A stretch of DNA of 64,000 bases from an uncultured bacterium (lineage in GTDB: Bacteria; Actinomycetota; Coriobacteriia; Coriobacteriales; Atopobiaceae), in the NCBI GenBank assembly GCA_905215465.1, contig CAJMPT010000007.1, positions 1 through 64,000 of the forward strand. The letters are read 5' to 3'. The notes beneath the pieces were generated by a model. The model was not told the DNA's origin. It worked only from the letters and a program-made list of their open reading frames with translations, and searched no databases. Made by a program: the position numbers and the translations under genes. This document shows, piece after piece, positions 9,090 through 18,127 of this stretch. Every line of letters begins with the position of its first letter. Positions within the stretch are counted from its first letter, which is position 1.

Positions 9090-10118
9090 GTGATAGCAAT
9101 CGTCAAGGGCTCGGCCTCGGAGGAGCAGCTCGGGCACTTTGTCCAGTGGATCGAGAACCGCGGTCTCAAGACCGACGTCTCGCGCGGCGAGGACGAGACC
9201 ATCGTCGGCATCATCGGCGACACCACCCAGATCGACCCGTTCCTGCTCGAGAGCATGGACATCATCGAGCGCGTCCAGCGCGTGACCGAGCCCTTCAAGA
9301 AGGCCAACCGCAAGTTCCACCCCGAGGACACGGTCATCGACTGCGGCCACGGCGTCAAGGTGGGCGGCGGCAACTTCCAGGTCATGGCTGGCCCCTGCTC
9401 GGTGGAGGGCAAGAACCTCATCGAGATCGCCCGCGCGGTCAAGGCCTCCGGCGCCACCATCCTGCGCGGCGGCGCCTACAAGCCCCGCACCTCCCCCTAC
9501 GCCTACCAGGGCATGGGCGAGCGCGGCCTCGACCTGCTCATGGAGGCCGGCGAGGAGCTGGGCATGCCCGTCGTGACCGAGATCATGGACCCGCGCGACG
9601 TCCAGACCTTCCTTGACCACGGCGTCCAGGTCATGCAAATCGGCGCCCGCAACGCGCAGAACTTCACCCTGCTCAAGGAGGTCGGCAAGACCCAGGTGCC
9701 CGTCCTTCTCAAGCGCGGCATGTCCGAGACCATCGACGAGCTGCTCATGGGCGCCGAGTACATCATGAGCGAGGGCAACTCCAACGTCATGCTGTGCGAG
9801 CGCGGCATCCGCACCTTCGAGACGCGCACCCGCAACACCTTTGACGTCAACGCCATCCCGGTGCTGCACCACCTCACCCACCTGCCCGTCATCGGCGACC
9901 CGAGCCACGCCACCGGCTACACCCGCTACGTGCGCCCGGCCGCTTACGCGGCCTGCGCAGCAGGCGCCGACGGCCTTGAGATCGAGGTCCACGACAACCC
10001 GTCCCAGGCGTGGTCCGACGGTGCCCAGGCGCTCACCCCCGCCCAGTTCGACGACGCCATGCGCCGCATCGCCCTCATCCGCGAGGCCATCTGCGCAGAC
10101 CTCCCCGAGGAGGAGTAG
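9090..10118 (+). CDS. aroF: 3-deoxy-7-phosphoheptulonate (DAHP) synthase
   Basis: Condenses phosphoenolpyruvate with erythrose-4-phosphate, the first committed step to aromatic compounds. The 342-residue protein starts at a GTG with AGGAGG 7 nt upstream. It has a ferredoxin-like regulatory N-domain (about 1-70, MIAIVKGSASEEQLGHFV) followed by the barrel. Barrel motifs are AGPCSVEG near residue 100, RGGAYKPRTSPYAYQG and LPVIGDPSHATGY. This is the type I-beta form seen in Thermotoga, whose N-domain mediates feedback control by tyrosine or phenylalanine; which effector applies here cannot be read. It is first in an eight-gene operon. Confidence 0.96.
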   Translation: MIAIVKGSASEEQLGHFVQWIENRGLKTDVSRGEDETIVGIIGDTTQIDPFLLESMDIIERVQRVTEPFKKANRKFHPEDTVIDCGHGVKVGGGNFQVMAGPCSVEGKNLIEIARAVKASGATILRGGAYKPRTSPYAYQGMGERGLDLLMEAGEELGMPVVTEIMDPRDVQTFLDHGVQVMQIGARNAQNFTLLKEVGKTQVPVLLKRGMSETIDELLMGAEYIMSEGNSNVMLCERGIRTFETRTRNTFDVNAIPVLHHLTHLPVIGDPSHATGYTRYVRPAAYAACAAGADGLEIEVHDNPSQAWSDGAQALTPAQFDDAMRRIALIREAICADLPEEE

Positions 10119-10120
10119 CC

Positions 10121-11011
10121 GTGTCTGACGAGAAGAACGCCGGGCAGGCAGGCGCCGCTTCCTTCGTCCCCGGACGCTGCGGAGTCGTGGGCCTGGGCCT
10201 CATGGGAGGCTCCTTCGCGCGCGCCTTCCGCGCCGCCGACCGCGAGGTCTTTGCCTGGAACCGCACGCGCAGCACGCTCGAGCTCGCCGAGATCGAGACC
10301 GTGACGGGCGAGCTCACCGACGAGGTCATCGGCACCTGCGAGCTCATCGTCCTCGCGGGCTACCCGCAGTCTGCCATCGACTGGCTTACCGAGAAGGCCG
10401 ACCTCATCGCCGACGGAGCCATCGTCATCGACACCGTGGGCGTCAAGCGCGTCATCTGCGAAACCTGCGACAAGATCTCGGCGGGCCATGGCTGGACCTT
10501 CGTCGGCTGCCACCCCATGGCTGGCACCCAGTACTCGGGATTCGCGCACTCCCGCGCCACCATGTTCAAGGGCGCCCCCATGGTCGTGGTGCCGCCCAAG
10601 ATGGCCGACCTCGAGCGCGCAGACCTCCTCGAGCGCCTGAAGGAGCTTCTCGCCCCCTGCCAGTTCGGCAGCTTCACGCTGGCCACGGCCGGCGTTCACG
10701 ACCACGTCATCGCCTTCACCTCGCAGCTTGCCCACGTGGTCTCCAACGCCTACGTCAAAAGCCCGACCGCCCGCGAGCACCACGGATTCTCGGCCGGCAG
10801 CTACCGCGACCTCACTCGCGTGGCCCAGCTGAACGCCACCATGTGGACCGAGCTCTTCCTCGACAACGCCGACAACCTCTCCGAGGAGCTCGGTTGCATC
10901 ATCGCCAAGCTGCAGCAGTACAAGGACGCCATCGACGAGGGGGACGCCCCAAGGCTGAAGGAGCTTCTCGCCGAGGGAGACCGCATCAAGAGGGAGGTCG
11001 AGGGCAGGTGA
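10121..11011 (+). CDS. tyrA: Prephenate dehydrogenase
   Basis: Oxidises prephenate to 4-hydroxyphenylpyruvate for tyrosine. I chose the GTG at 10121, 2 bp after the aroF stop, because GGAGGAG at the end of aroF is correctly spaced; an in-frame extension to 10010 would overlap aroF. The 296-residue protein has the NAD-binding loop GLGLMGGSFARAF near residue 20. The catalytic region is FVGCHPMAGTQYSGF, followed by the helical dimerisation domain. There is no ACT domain, so it may not be feedback-controlled itself. Confidence 0.94.
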   Translation: MSDEKNAGQAGAASFVPGRCGVVGLGLMGGSFARAFRAADREVFAWNRTRSTLELAEIETVTGELTDEVIGTCELIVLAGYPQSAIDWLTEKADLIADGAIVIDTVGVKRVICETCDKISAGHGWTFVGCHPMAGTQYSGFAHSRATMFKGAPMVVVPPKMADLERADLLERLKELLAPCQFGSFTLATAGVHDHVIAFTSQLAHVVSNAYVKSPTAREHHGFSAGSYRDLTRVAQLNATMWTELFLDNADNLSEELGCIIAKLQQYKDAIDEGDAPRLKELLAEGDRIKREVEGR

Positions 11012-12117
11012 GCCAGATCGAGACGCGGATGGTCCACGTGAGCTGCCCCTCCATGGACTATGACGTCCACGTGGGCACAGGCATCCTCGACGAGGTCGGG
11101 GCCATCACGCGCGTCGCCTGCGAAGGCGAGCGCTGTTGCGTCATCTCGGAGACCAACGTGGCCCCGCTCTACCTGGAGCAGGTCTCCAGGAGCCTTGAGA
11201 GGGCAGGCTACGAGGTCTCGAGCCTGGTCTTTGAGGCCGGCGAGAGGAGCAAGAACGTCCAGACGCTCTCGTGGCTGCTCGAGGGGCTCGCCGAGCGCGC
11301 CCTCACCCGAGACGACTGCGTGGTGGCCCTCGGCGGTGGCGTGACCGGCGACATCGCCGGTCTCGCGGCCGCCATATACCTGCGCGGCATCAAGGTCGTC
11401 CAGGTTCCCACCTCCCTTCTCGCCATGGTGGACTCCTCCGTGGGAGGCAAGGTTGCCATCGACCTGGCGGCCGGCAAGAACCTCGCGGGTGCCTTCTGGC
11501 AGCCCCACGCCGTCGTGGCCGACGTCACCTGCCTGCACAGCCTGAGCCACGGGCTTCTCACCGACAGTTGCGGCGAGGTCATCAAGCACGCCGTCCTTGC
11601 CGACGAGGCCCTTCTCGACGAGCTCTGCGAGCGGCCCCTCAACGGCGGCAGCGGCGCCGAGCTCGACGACGCCCACCTGGTCGACGTCGTGGCCAAGAAC
11701 GTCTCCATCAAGCGCGACGTGGTCAACGCCGACGAGCAGGAGCACGGCGTGCGCCAGACGCTCAACCTCGGTCACACCATCGGACACGGCATCGAGGCCG
11801 CGAGCGACTTCGCGCTGGGTCACGGGTCCTGCGTGGCGGCGGGCCTCTGCTGCATGCTGCGAGCCTGCGTCAAGCTCGGCTGGACCGCCCCCGAGCTCGC
11901 CCAGAGGGTCGAGAGGTGCGTTGCGGCCCACGGCCTTCCCACCGACACCGCCATTGACCACCAGACCCTGATGTCCTACATGACGCACGACAAGAAGCGC
12001 CACGGCGACACGATGAACGTCGTGGTGGCCAGCGACGCATGCGACGTAGCCGTGCGCAAGGTAACCCTGGACGAGCTCGCGCAGATCGTCGAGCTCGGCT
12101 GCGGCACTAAGGAGTAG
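11008..12117 (+). CDS. aroB: 3-dehydroquinate synthase
   Basis: Converts DAHP to 3-dehydroquinate, with NAD and a divalent metal. It starts at a GTG that overlaps the tyrA stop by 4 bp (GTGA), giving 369 residues. Family motifs are ALGGGVTGDIAGLAAA, QVPTSLLAMVDSSVGGK, the metal-ligand stretch LNLGHTIGHGIE and the later HDKKRHG. The overlap implies translational coupling to tyrA. It is the second step of the pathway and the third gene of the operon. Confidence 0.96.
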   Translation: MSQIETRMVHVSCPSMDYDVHVGTGILDEVGAITRVACEGERCCVISETNVAPLYLEQVSRSLERAGYEVSSLVFEAGERSKNVQTLSWLLEGLAERALTRDDCVVALGGGVTGDIAGLAAAIYLRGIKVVQVPTSLLAMVDSSVGGKVAIDLAAGKNLAGAFWQPHAVVADVTCLHSLSHGLLTDSCGEVIKHAVLADEALLDELCERPLNGGSGAELDDAHLVDVVAKNVSIKRDVVNADEQEHGVRQTLNLGHTIGHGIEAASDFALGHGSCVAAGLCCMLRACVKLGWTAPELAQRVERCVAAHGLPTDTAIDHQTLMSYMTHDKKRHGDTMNVVVASDACDVAVRKVTLDELAQIVELGCGTKE

Positions 12118-12120
12118 CGC

Positions 12121-13428
12121 TTGAACGTCACCATCAGCCCCGCGCGCCTCGAGGGCACCGTCAAGGCCCCGGCCTCCAAGTCCGAGGCCCACCGCCTGCT
12201 CATCTGCGCGGCGCTCTCCCCCAAGACCTGCGACATCGACTGTGACACCACCTCTCAGGACATCGATGCCACGGCCGCGTGCCTGCGCGCCCTTGGCGCC
12301 CAGGTCACCCGCACGAGCAGGGGCTTCCGGGTCGTCCCCATCCCACGCGACGAGAACGGCCGTCCGGCCGCCAGGCGCGGCGCCCTGCTTGACTGCGGCG
12401 AGTCCGGCTCCACGCTGAGGTTTCTCCTCCCCGTGGCGGCGGCGCTCGCCTGTGACGCCCGCCTCACCGGTCACGGCCGCCTGCCCGAGCGACCCCTCTC
12501 TCCTCTCTACGAGCAGCTCGTTGCCCACGGGTCCGTCCTGGGCCCCAAGGGTGTCATGCCCCTGGAGGTCGGCGGCAGCCTCGGGGCAGGGCGCTTCGTC
12601 ATCGCCGGAAACGTCTCGTCCCAGTACGTGAGCGGCCTTCTCATGGCTGCGCCGCTTCTGGAAGAGCCCACCGAGGTGCTGGTCACCGAGCCCGTGGAGT
12701 CGCTCCCCTACATCGACCTCACCATCGCCGCACTGAGGGAGTTTGGCGTCGAGGTCGTCCGCGCCAAGGTCGTCGGCCCCGAGGGCCCCGCGCTCTCGCT
12801 CACGGTGAGCCCTAGGACCGCGCTCGTCTCGCCCGGGACCGTCACGGTGGGCGGCGACTGGAGCAACGCCGCCTTCTGGCTCTCGGCAGCCGCGCTCGGA
12901 AGTGCCGTGCGCGTGACCGGCGTCAGCCCAGAGAGCGTCCAGGGCGACCGCGCCGTCCTTGGGGCCCTTGCCCTGCTGGGCGCGCGCGTCTCACGCCAGC
13001 CAGGAGCCGTCGACGTCACCCCCGACGCGCCCCGCGGCACGCACCTGGACGTTCGCAGCTGCCCCGACCTCGTGCCGCCGCTCGCGGCCGTGGCCGCCTG
13101 CGCCGACGGCACCACCACCATCACCGGCGCAGCCCGTCTGCGCATCAAGGAGTCCGACCGCCTAAAGACCATCTGCGCTTGCGTGAACGCACTGGGCGGA
13201 CGCTGCCGGACCACCGACGACGGCCTGGTCATCGAGGGCGTGCAGACGCTTTCCGGCGGCACCGTCGACGCCGTCAACGACCACCGCATTGCCATGATGG
13301 CCGCCGTGATGGCCACCCGCTGCGAGGACCCCGTCACCATCCTTGGCGCCCAGTGCGTCGCCAAGTCCTACCCCGCCTTCTTCGAGGACTACGCGTCTTT
13401 AGGCGGAAACGTCTCCAAGGAGGCCTAG
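12121..13428 (+). CDS. aroA: 5-enolpyruvylshikimate-3-phosphate synthase
   Basis: Adds a second PEP to shikimate-3-phosphate. The start is a TTG 3 bp after aroB with AAGGAG 7 nt upstream. The 435-residue protein shows PASKSEAHRLLICAALS (substrate loop), DCGESGSTLRFLLPVAAAL (the family's D-C-G-x-S-G-T-T-x-R-F region) and RIKESDRLKTICACVNALG. Ser replaces the first Thr of the usual GT-T pair. This step, like AroF, consumes PEP. Confidence 0.96.
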   Translation: MNVTISPARLEGTVKAPASKSEAHRLLICAALSPKTCDIDCDTTSQDIDATAACLRALGAQVTRTSRGFRVVPIPRDENGRPAARRGALLDCGESGSTLRFLLPVAAALACDARLTGHGRLPERPLSPLYEQLVAHGSVLGPKGVMPLEVGGSLGAGRFVIAGNVSSQYVSGLLMAAPLLEEPTEVLVTEPVESLPYIDLTIAALREFGVEVVRAKVVGPEGPALSLTVSPRTALVSPGTVTVGGDWSNAAFWLSAAALGSAVRVTGVSPESVQGDRAVLGALALLGARVSRQPGAVDVTPDAPRGTHLDVRSCPDLVPPLAAVAACADGTTTITGAARLRIKESDRLKTICACVNALGGRCRTTDDGLVIEGVQTLSGGTVDAVNDHRIAMMAAVMATRCEDPVTILGAQCVAKSYPAFFEDYASLGGNVSKEA

Positions 13429-13430
13429 CC

Positions 13431-14555
13431 ATGCCCTCGACCATCGGAGAGACCCTCAGGGTCACTGTCTTCGGCCAGTCGCACTCCGCAGGCGTGGGCT
13501 GCGTCATGGAGGGCCTGCCCTCCGGCTTCAAGGTGGACCTCCAGGCGCTTGAGGCCTTCATGGCCAGGCGCGCCCCCGGCAACGCGCCCTGGACCACGCC
13601 ACGCAAGGAGGCCGACGCCCCGCGCATCCTCTCGGGCCTCAACCCGGACGGCCGCACCTGCGGGGCCCCGCTTGCCGCCGTCATCGAGAACACCAACACC
13701 CGCTCGCAGGACTACGGCAACATCATGGGCGTGCCCAGGCCCGGCCACGCGGACTTCACCGCCTGGGCCAGGTGGCACGGCAACCAGGACATCCCCGGCG
13801 GCGGGCACTTCTCCGGCCGCCTCACCGGGCCCCTCTGCGTGGCTGGCGGCATCTGCCTGCAGTGGCTCCAGAGCCAGGGCGTCCGCATCAGCGCCCACGT
13901 GGCCGAGTGCGCGGGCGTTGCCGACGACCCCTTCTGCGTGGCAGACAACTCCCGCGAGGCAAACGCCGTTCTCGCCAGCCAGATGGACGCGCTGGCGGAC
14001 GGACGCGACTTCCCGACGATAAGCGCCGAGGCGGCCCGGGCCATGACCGAGGCCATCATGGCCGCAAAGGCCGATGCCGACTCCGTTGGCGGCATCATCG
14101 AGTGCGTGGCCACCGGGCTTCCGGCCGGCGTGGGCTCGCCCATGTTCGACGGCCTTGAGAACGTCATCGCCCGCGCCGTCTTTGGCATCCCCTCGGTGAA
14201 GGGCATCGAGTTCGGCCTGGGCTTTGAGGCCGCACGCGTCCGTGGCAGCCAGAACAACGACCCGTACGAGGTTCGCGACGGCGTCTGCGTGCCCCGGACC
14301 AACAACGCCGGAGGCATCCTCGGCGGCATCTCGACGGGGGCGCCACTGCACTTCCGCTGCGCCCTCAAGCCCATCTCGAGCATCGGCATCGAGCAGGACT
14401 CCGTGGACCTCGAGCGCATGGAGCCCGCGAGGCTCACCGTCCACGGCCGCCACGACGCCACCGCCGTGACGAGGGCCGTCCCCGTGGTGGAGGCCGTCTG
14501 CGCCCTTGCCGTGGCGGACGCCCTTCTCACCTGGCCCGCCGAGCCCAGGGACTAG
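13431..14555 (+). CDS. aroC: Chorismate synthase
   Basis: Makes chorismate from EPSP with reduced flavin. The ATG at 13431 lies 2 bp after aroA with AAGGAGG in the aroA end; a longer in-frame reading back to 13179 lies inside aroA and is rejected. The 374-residue protein carries family signatures FGQSHSAGVGCVMEGLPSG, the Arg/His region GHADFTAWARWHGNQDIPGG and GFEAARVRGSQNND. The usual GRSSAR-type stretch is replaced by HFSGRLTGPLCVAGG, which keeps the core. Confidence 0.96.
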   Translation: MPSTIGETLRVTVFGQSHSAGVGCVMEGLPSGFKVDLQALEAFMARRAPGNAPWTTPRKEADAPRILSGLNPDGRTCGAPLAAVIENTNTRSQDYGNIMGVPRPGHADFTAWARWHGNQDIPGGGHFSGRLTGPLCVAGGICLQWLQSQGVRISAHVAECAGVADDPFCVADNSREANAVLASQMDALADGRDFPTISAEAARAMTEAIMAAKADADSVGGIIECVATGLPAGVGSPMFDGLENVIARAVFGIPSVKGIEFGLGFEAARVRGSQNNDPYEVRDGVCVPRTNNAGGILGGISTGAPLHFRCALKPISSIGIEQDSVDLERMEPARLTVHGRHDATAVTRAVPVVEAVCALAVADALLTWPAEPRD

Positions 14556-14618
14556 CAGCAGGCAAAGAACGGCGCGCGAGCGCAAACCGGAACCAACCGT
14601 AAGGAACTGACAGGCAAG

Positions 14619-15764
14619 ATGGCAGACCTCTCCCAGCTGCGGTCCGAGATCGACCGCATCGACACCCAGCTCTTCGAGCTCTTCTCCCAGCGCGTCGACG
14701 TCGCCAGGCGCATCGGCGACTACAAGCGCGAGCGCGGACTGGCGGTCTTTGACCCCACCCGCGAGCGCCAGAAGGTGGCCGACGCCGGCCGACGCGTGCC
14801 GTCCGAGCTCTCAACCTACGCGCAGGTGCTCATGGAGCTCCTGATGGAGGCCGCGCGCAGCCAGGAGGTGGATCCGGCCGCCCCCGCCGACGCAGACTTC
14901 GCGCCCATCGAGCGCGCGGTGGCGTCCACGACCGCGCTCTTCCCCACCACCGCCCAGGTGGCCTGCCAGGGCGTCGAGGGCGCATACTCCCAGATTGCCG
15001 CCGACCGCTTCTTCCGTCACCCCTCCATCAGCTACCTCGACAGCTTCGAGGGCGTCTTCAGGGCCGTCGAGCAGGGCCTCTGCCAGTACGGCGTGCTCCC
15101 CATCGAGAACTCCACGGCAGGCTCGGTCAACAAGGTCTACGACCTCATGATGGAGCATGACTTCCACGTGACGCGCACCTCCCGCGTGCGCATCGACCAC
15201 AACCTACTGGCAAAGCCCGGCACGCGCCTCAAGGACGTCCGCGACGTCTACTCGCACGAGCAGGCCATCAACCAGAGCCAGGCCTTCCTGGCCACGCTTC
15301 CCAACGCCCGAGTCCACGTGGTGGAGAACACCGCCATGGCAGCCAAGCGCGTATCCGAGTCCGACCGCACCGACGTGGCCGCGCTCTCCTCCAGGCGCTG
15401 CGCCGGGCTCTACGGTCTTGACGTCCTCGCCGAGTGCGTTCAGGACCGCGACAACAACTACACGCGCTTTGCCTGCATCTCCAAGGACCTCCAGATCTTC
15501 CCGGGCGCGGACCGCACGAGCCTCATGGTGGTCCTGAACCACGAACCCGGCTCGCTCTACAAGATGCTGGCGAAGTTCTACGCGCTCGACCTCAACCTGC
15601 TCAAGCTGGAGAGTCGCCCCATCCCCGAGCGCGAGTTCGAGTTCATGTTCTACTTCGAGGTGGCGGCCCCCGTGGCCTCGCCCGAGTTCAAGACCCTCAT
15701 GACCACCATCGGCCAGCACTGCCAGGAGTACCGCTACCTGGGCAGCTACGCGGAGGTGCTGTAA
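14619..15764 (+). CDS. pheA: Bifunctional chorismate mutase / prephenate dehydratase
   Basis: Turns chorismate into prephenate and then phenylpyruvate. The 381-residue protein has three parts. The first is an AroQ-class mutase helix bundle (1-90, LRSEIDRIDTQLFELFSQRV, with DYKRERG). The second is a prephenate dehydratase domain (about 105-290, with the catalytic TRF in NNYTRFACISK). The third is a C-terminal ACT domain (about 293-381) with the ESRP phenylalanine-binding motif. Feedback inhibition by phenylalanine is therefore expected. A 63-bp gap precedes it, the longest so far in the operon. The mutase also supplies prephenate to TyrA, which has none of its own. Confidence 0.95.
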   Translation: MADLSQLRSEIDRIDTQLFELFSQRVDVARRIGDYKRERGLAVFDPTRERQKVADAGRRVPSELSTYAQVLMELLMEAARSQEVDPAAPADADFAPIERAVASTTALFPTTAQVACQGVEGAYSQIAADRFFRHPSISYLDSFEGVFRAVEQGLCQYGVLPIENSTAGSVNKVYDLMMEHDFHVTRTSRVRIDHNLLAKPGTRLKDVRDVYSHEQAINQSQAFLATLPNARVHVVENTAMAAKRVSESDRTDVAALSSRRCAGLYGLDVLAECVQDRDNNYTRFACISKDLQIFPGADRTSLMVVLNHEPGSLYKMLAKFYALDLNLLKLESRPIPEREFEFMFYFEVAAPVASPEFKTLMTTIGQHCQEYRYLGSYAEVL

Positions 15765-17050
15765 TGGCAGAGCAGACGGAAGGGGCCATGGCGCCCTTCG
15801 GGCTTCTGGGCCGCAAGCTCGGGCACAGCTGGTCCCCTCAGATCCACGCCCGCCTCGGCAGCGTCCCCTACGACCTCCACGAGCTGGAACCCGAGGAGCT
15901 TGCCGGCTTCGTGCGTGGCGGGTCCTGGCTTGGCCTCAACGTGACCATCCCCTACAAGCGCGAGGCCGCCCAGCTTGCCGACGAGGTGAGCGAGCGCGTG
16001 CTGCGCCTTGGCGTGGCAAACACCCTCGTGCGCAGGACCGACGGCACCATCTATGCTGACAACTCAGATGTCCTGGGCTTTGCCTGGATGCTTGAGCGCT
16101 TCTGCGAGCGCCACCTTGGCGCTACCGCGCCCGAGGCCCTCGGTGCCAAGAAGTGCCTGGTCCTGGGCTCTGGCGGCGCAAGCCAAGCCGTCCGCGCCGC
16201 CCTCGAGGACGCGGGCGCACAGGTCATCGTCATCTCCCGCAGCGGCGACGAGACCTACGAGACGCTCGTGGAGCGCCACGCAGACGCCGCGCTCATGGTC
16301 AACACCACGCCGGTGGGCATGTACCCCAACTGCCCGGCCACGCCCGTCTCGCGCGAGGACATGGAGAAGATATCCGGCCTGCGAGGCGTCCTCGACATCG
16401 TCTACAACCCCGAGCGCACCGGACTCTGCCTCATCGCTGAGGAGCTGGGCATTCCCAGCGAGAGCGGTCTTGCCATGCTCGTCGGCCAGGCGCGCTTCTC
16501 CAGCGAGCTCTTTCAGGGCTGTCCCATCGGGGACGAGCTTCTGGAGAAGATCGAGGTCGAGCTGCGCTCCCTCACCAGAAACGTCGTGCTCATCGGCATG
16601 CCGGGAGCCGGCAAGACCAGCTGCGGCAAGCGCCTGGCGCGCATGCTGGGACGCCCCTTCGTGGACATCGACGAGGCCATCCTGCAGGACACGGGCCGCT
16701 CGGCCGCCCAGATCATCCAGGAGGACGGAGAGGACGCGTTTCGCCAGGTGGAGGCCGAGGTTACCGGCACCTACTGCAAGCGCTCCGGCATGGTCATCGC
16801 CTGTGGCGGCGGCGTGGTGACGCGCCCGCAGAACCGCGACCTGCTACGTCAGAACGGCCGCGTCGTCCTTGTCGACCGCCCGCTGGACGAGCTCTCCGAC
16901 AAGGGCAGGCCCGTCTCGCAGGCCAAGGGCGTGGAGCGCCTGGCTGCCGAGAGGATGCACCTCTACCACGAGTGGGCAGACGTCATACTCAAGTGCACCG
17001 GCTCGGCCCAGTCCGATGCAGAGCTTGTGAAGGAGCTGCTGCGCCTGTAG
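15764..17050 (+). CDS. aroE-aroK: Fused shikimate dehydrogenase - shikimate kinase
   Basis: One 428-residue chain appears to carry two consecutive steps. Residues 1-265 are AroE: substrate serines in GHSWSPQIH, catalytic Lys65 (TIPYKREA), Asn86 (VANTL), Asp102 (DNSDVLGF), NADP loop GSGGASQAV and the NTTPVGM motif. Residues 272-428 are AroK: Walker A GMPGAGKTS (278-286), shikimate-binding DID (301-303), FRQVE and ACGGGVVTRP. The ATG overlaps the pheA stop (TAATG). The frame is continuous with no stop between domains, so it is a real fusion in this sequence. No separate aroE or aroK is present in the window. Confidence 0.95.
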   Translation: MAEQTEGAMAPFGLLGRKLGHSWSPQIHARLGSVPYDLHELEPEELAGFVRGGSWLGLNVTIPYKREAAQLADEVSERVLRLGVANTLVRRTDGTIYADNSDVLGFAWMLERFCERHLGATAPEALGAKKCLVLGSGGASQAVRAALEDAGAQVIVISRSGDETYETLVERHADAALMVNTTPVGMYPNCPATPVSREDMEKISGLRGVLDIVYNPERTGLCLIAEELGIPSESGLAMLVGQARFSSELFQGCPIGDELLEKIEVELRSLTRNVVLIGMPGAGKTSCGKRLARMLGRPFVDIDEAILQDTGRSAAQIIQEDGEDAFRQVEAEVTGTYCKRSGMVIACGGGVVTRPQNRDLLRQNGRVVLVDRPLDELSDKGRPVSQAKGVERLAAERMHLYHEWADVILKCTGSAQSDAELVKELLRL

Positions 17051-17178
17051 CCGTCCGCGGAAATCATGCGAACGTCCACGGAGCCGCCCGGCAGCGCAAC
17101 AAGACCGAAACGCATGCCCACGTATACTCACGTCTCGTTGTTAGCCCGGCAATGCATGAGGACAGAGAGGAAGATCCC

Positions 17179-18093
17179 GTGAACAAGACCATGCAGATAG
17201 CACGTGACGTCCTTGCCGCCGTCGGTGGGGCCAAGAACGTCACAGCCAACGACATCTGCATGACGCGCCTGAGAATCCTCACGCAGGACCCCTCCCTCGT
17301 GGACACCGAGCAGCTCAGCGGCACGAGCGGCGTCCTGGGCATCGTCAAGCGCGGGACCAACGGCGTCGAGGTCGTCTTCGGCCCCGGCAAGGTGGACGGC
17401 GTCCACGACGCCATCGCCGGGCTGACGGGCCTCGACTCCGACAGCACGGGCTTCTCCGCCGGCTCTGCCGCTGACGCTGATGCCCTGAGCGTCACCATAA
17501 GCGAGAAGGACGCCCCGGACGCCGAAGGCGCCGACGTCAACGAAGGCGGCGCCATCGACCTGGACGACATGCGCGAGCTCATGAGCATCCTCGACGCCGA
17601 GGAGAGCGCGGGGCCCGACGCCCCGCAGGACTCCCCCGCCGAGGACCCCGAGGGACCGCGCGTTCTCGTCATCAACGGCCCCAACATCAACATGCTGGGC
17701 ATCCGCGAGCCCAAGATCTACGGCAGCCAGTCCTACCAGGCGCTCCTTCAGCTCTGCCAGGAGGCCGCGCACGAGGCGGGCTTTGCCGAGTGCTCCTGCT
17801 TCCAGTCAAACCACGAGGGAGACCTCGTCGACGCCATCCAGGACGCCTACGGCAGCTACGATGGCATCGTAATCAACCCCGGCGCCTACACGCACACCTC
17901 CATCGCCATCCTCGACGCGGCAAAGGCCGTCGGCCTGCCCATGGTGGAGGTCCACATCTCCAAGGTGGACGAGCGCGAGGAGTTCAGGCAAGTGTCCTAC
18001 ATCCGCGCCGCCTGCTTCGAGACCGTGACTGGCATGGGCATCGAGGGCTACCGCAAGGCCATCCACGACCTCGCGGAGAAGATCGGGCTGTAG
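17179..18093 (+). CDS. aroQ: PTS EIIB domain fused to type II 3-dehydroquinate dehydratase
   Basis: Residues 1-85 match the glucose-family PTS EIIB fold: ARDVLAAVGGAKNVTANDI, then C27-MTRLRI, the position of the phosphocysteine in E. coli PtsG. VVFGPGKVDGVHDAI closes the fold. An acidic Ala/Asp/Ser linker spans about 86-158. Residues 161-304 are a complete type II dehydroquinase: NGPNINMLGIREP, catalytic Tyr181, QSNHEGDLVDAIQ, INPGAYTHTSIAI and EVHISKVDEREEFR. I chose the GTG at 17179 (GAGGAAG upstream); an ATG at 17152 is in frame. It is the last gene of the aromatic operon and supplies the third pathway step. Regulation of the enzyme by phosphotransfer is inference. Confidence 0.93.
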   Translation: MNKTMQIARDVLAAVGGAKNVTANDICMTRLRILTQDPSLVDTEQLSGTSGVLGIVKRGTNGVEVVFGPGKVDGVHDAIAGLTGLDSDSTGFSAGSAADADALSVTISEKDAPDAEGADVNEGGAIDLDDMRELMSILDAEESAGPDAPQDSPAEDPEGPRVLVINGPNINMLGIREPKIYGSQSYQALLQLCQEAAHEAGFAECSCFQSNHEGDLVDAIQDAYGSYDGIVINPGAYTHTSIAILDAAKAVGLPMVEVHISKVDEREEFRQVSYIRAACFETVTGMGIEGYRKAIHDLAEKIGL

Positions 18094-18127
18094 CCACGGA
18101 CCTATCGCAGGCCCAGTGCAGACATTC

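Noticed and set aside
17152..17178. A longer N-terminus for the EIIB-aroQ protein from the ATG at 17152
   Set aside because: The nine extra residues (MHEDREEDP) match nothing, and the better-placed ribosome site belongs to the GTG at 17179; this is not firmly excluded.
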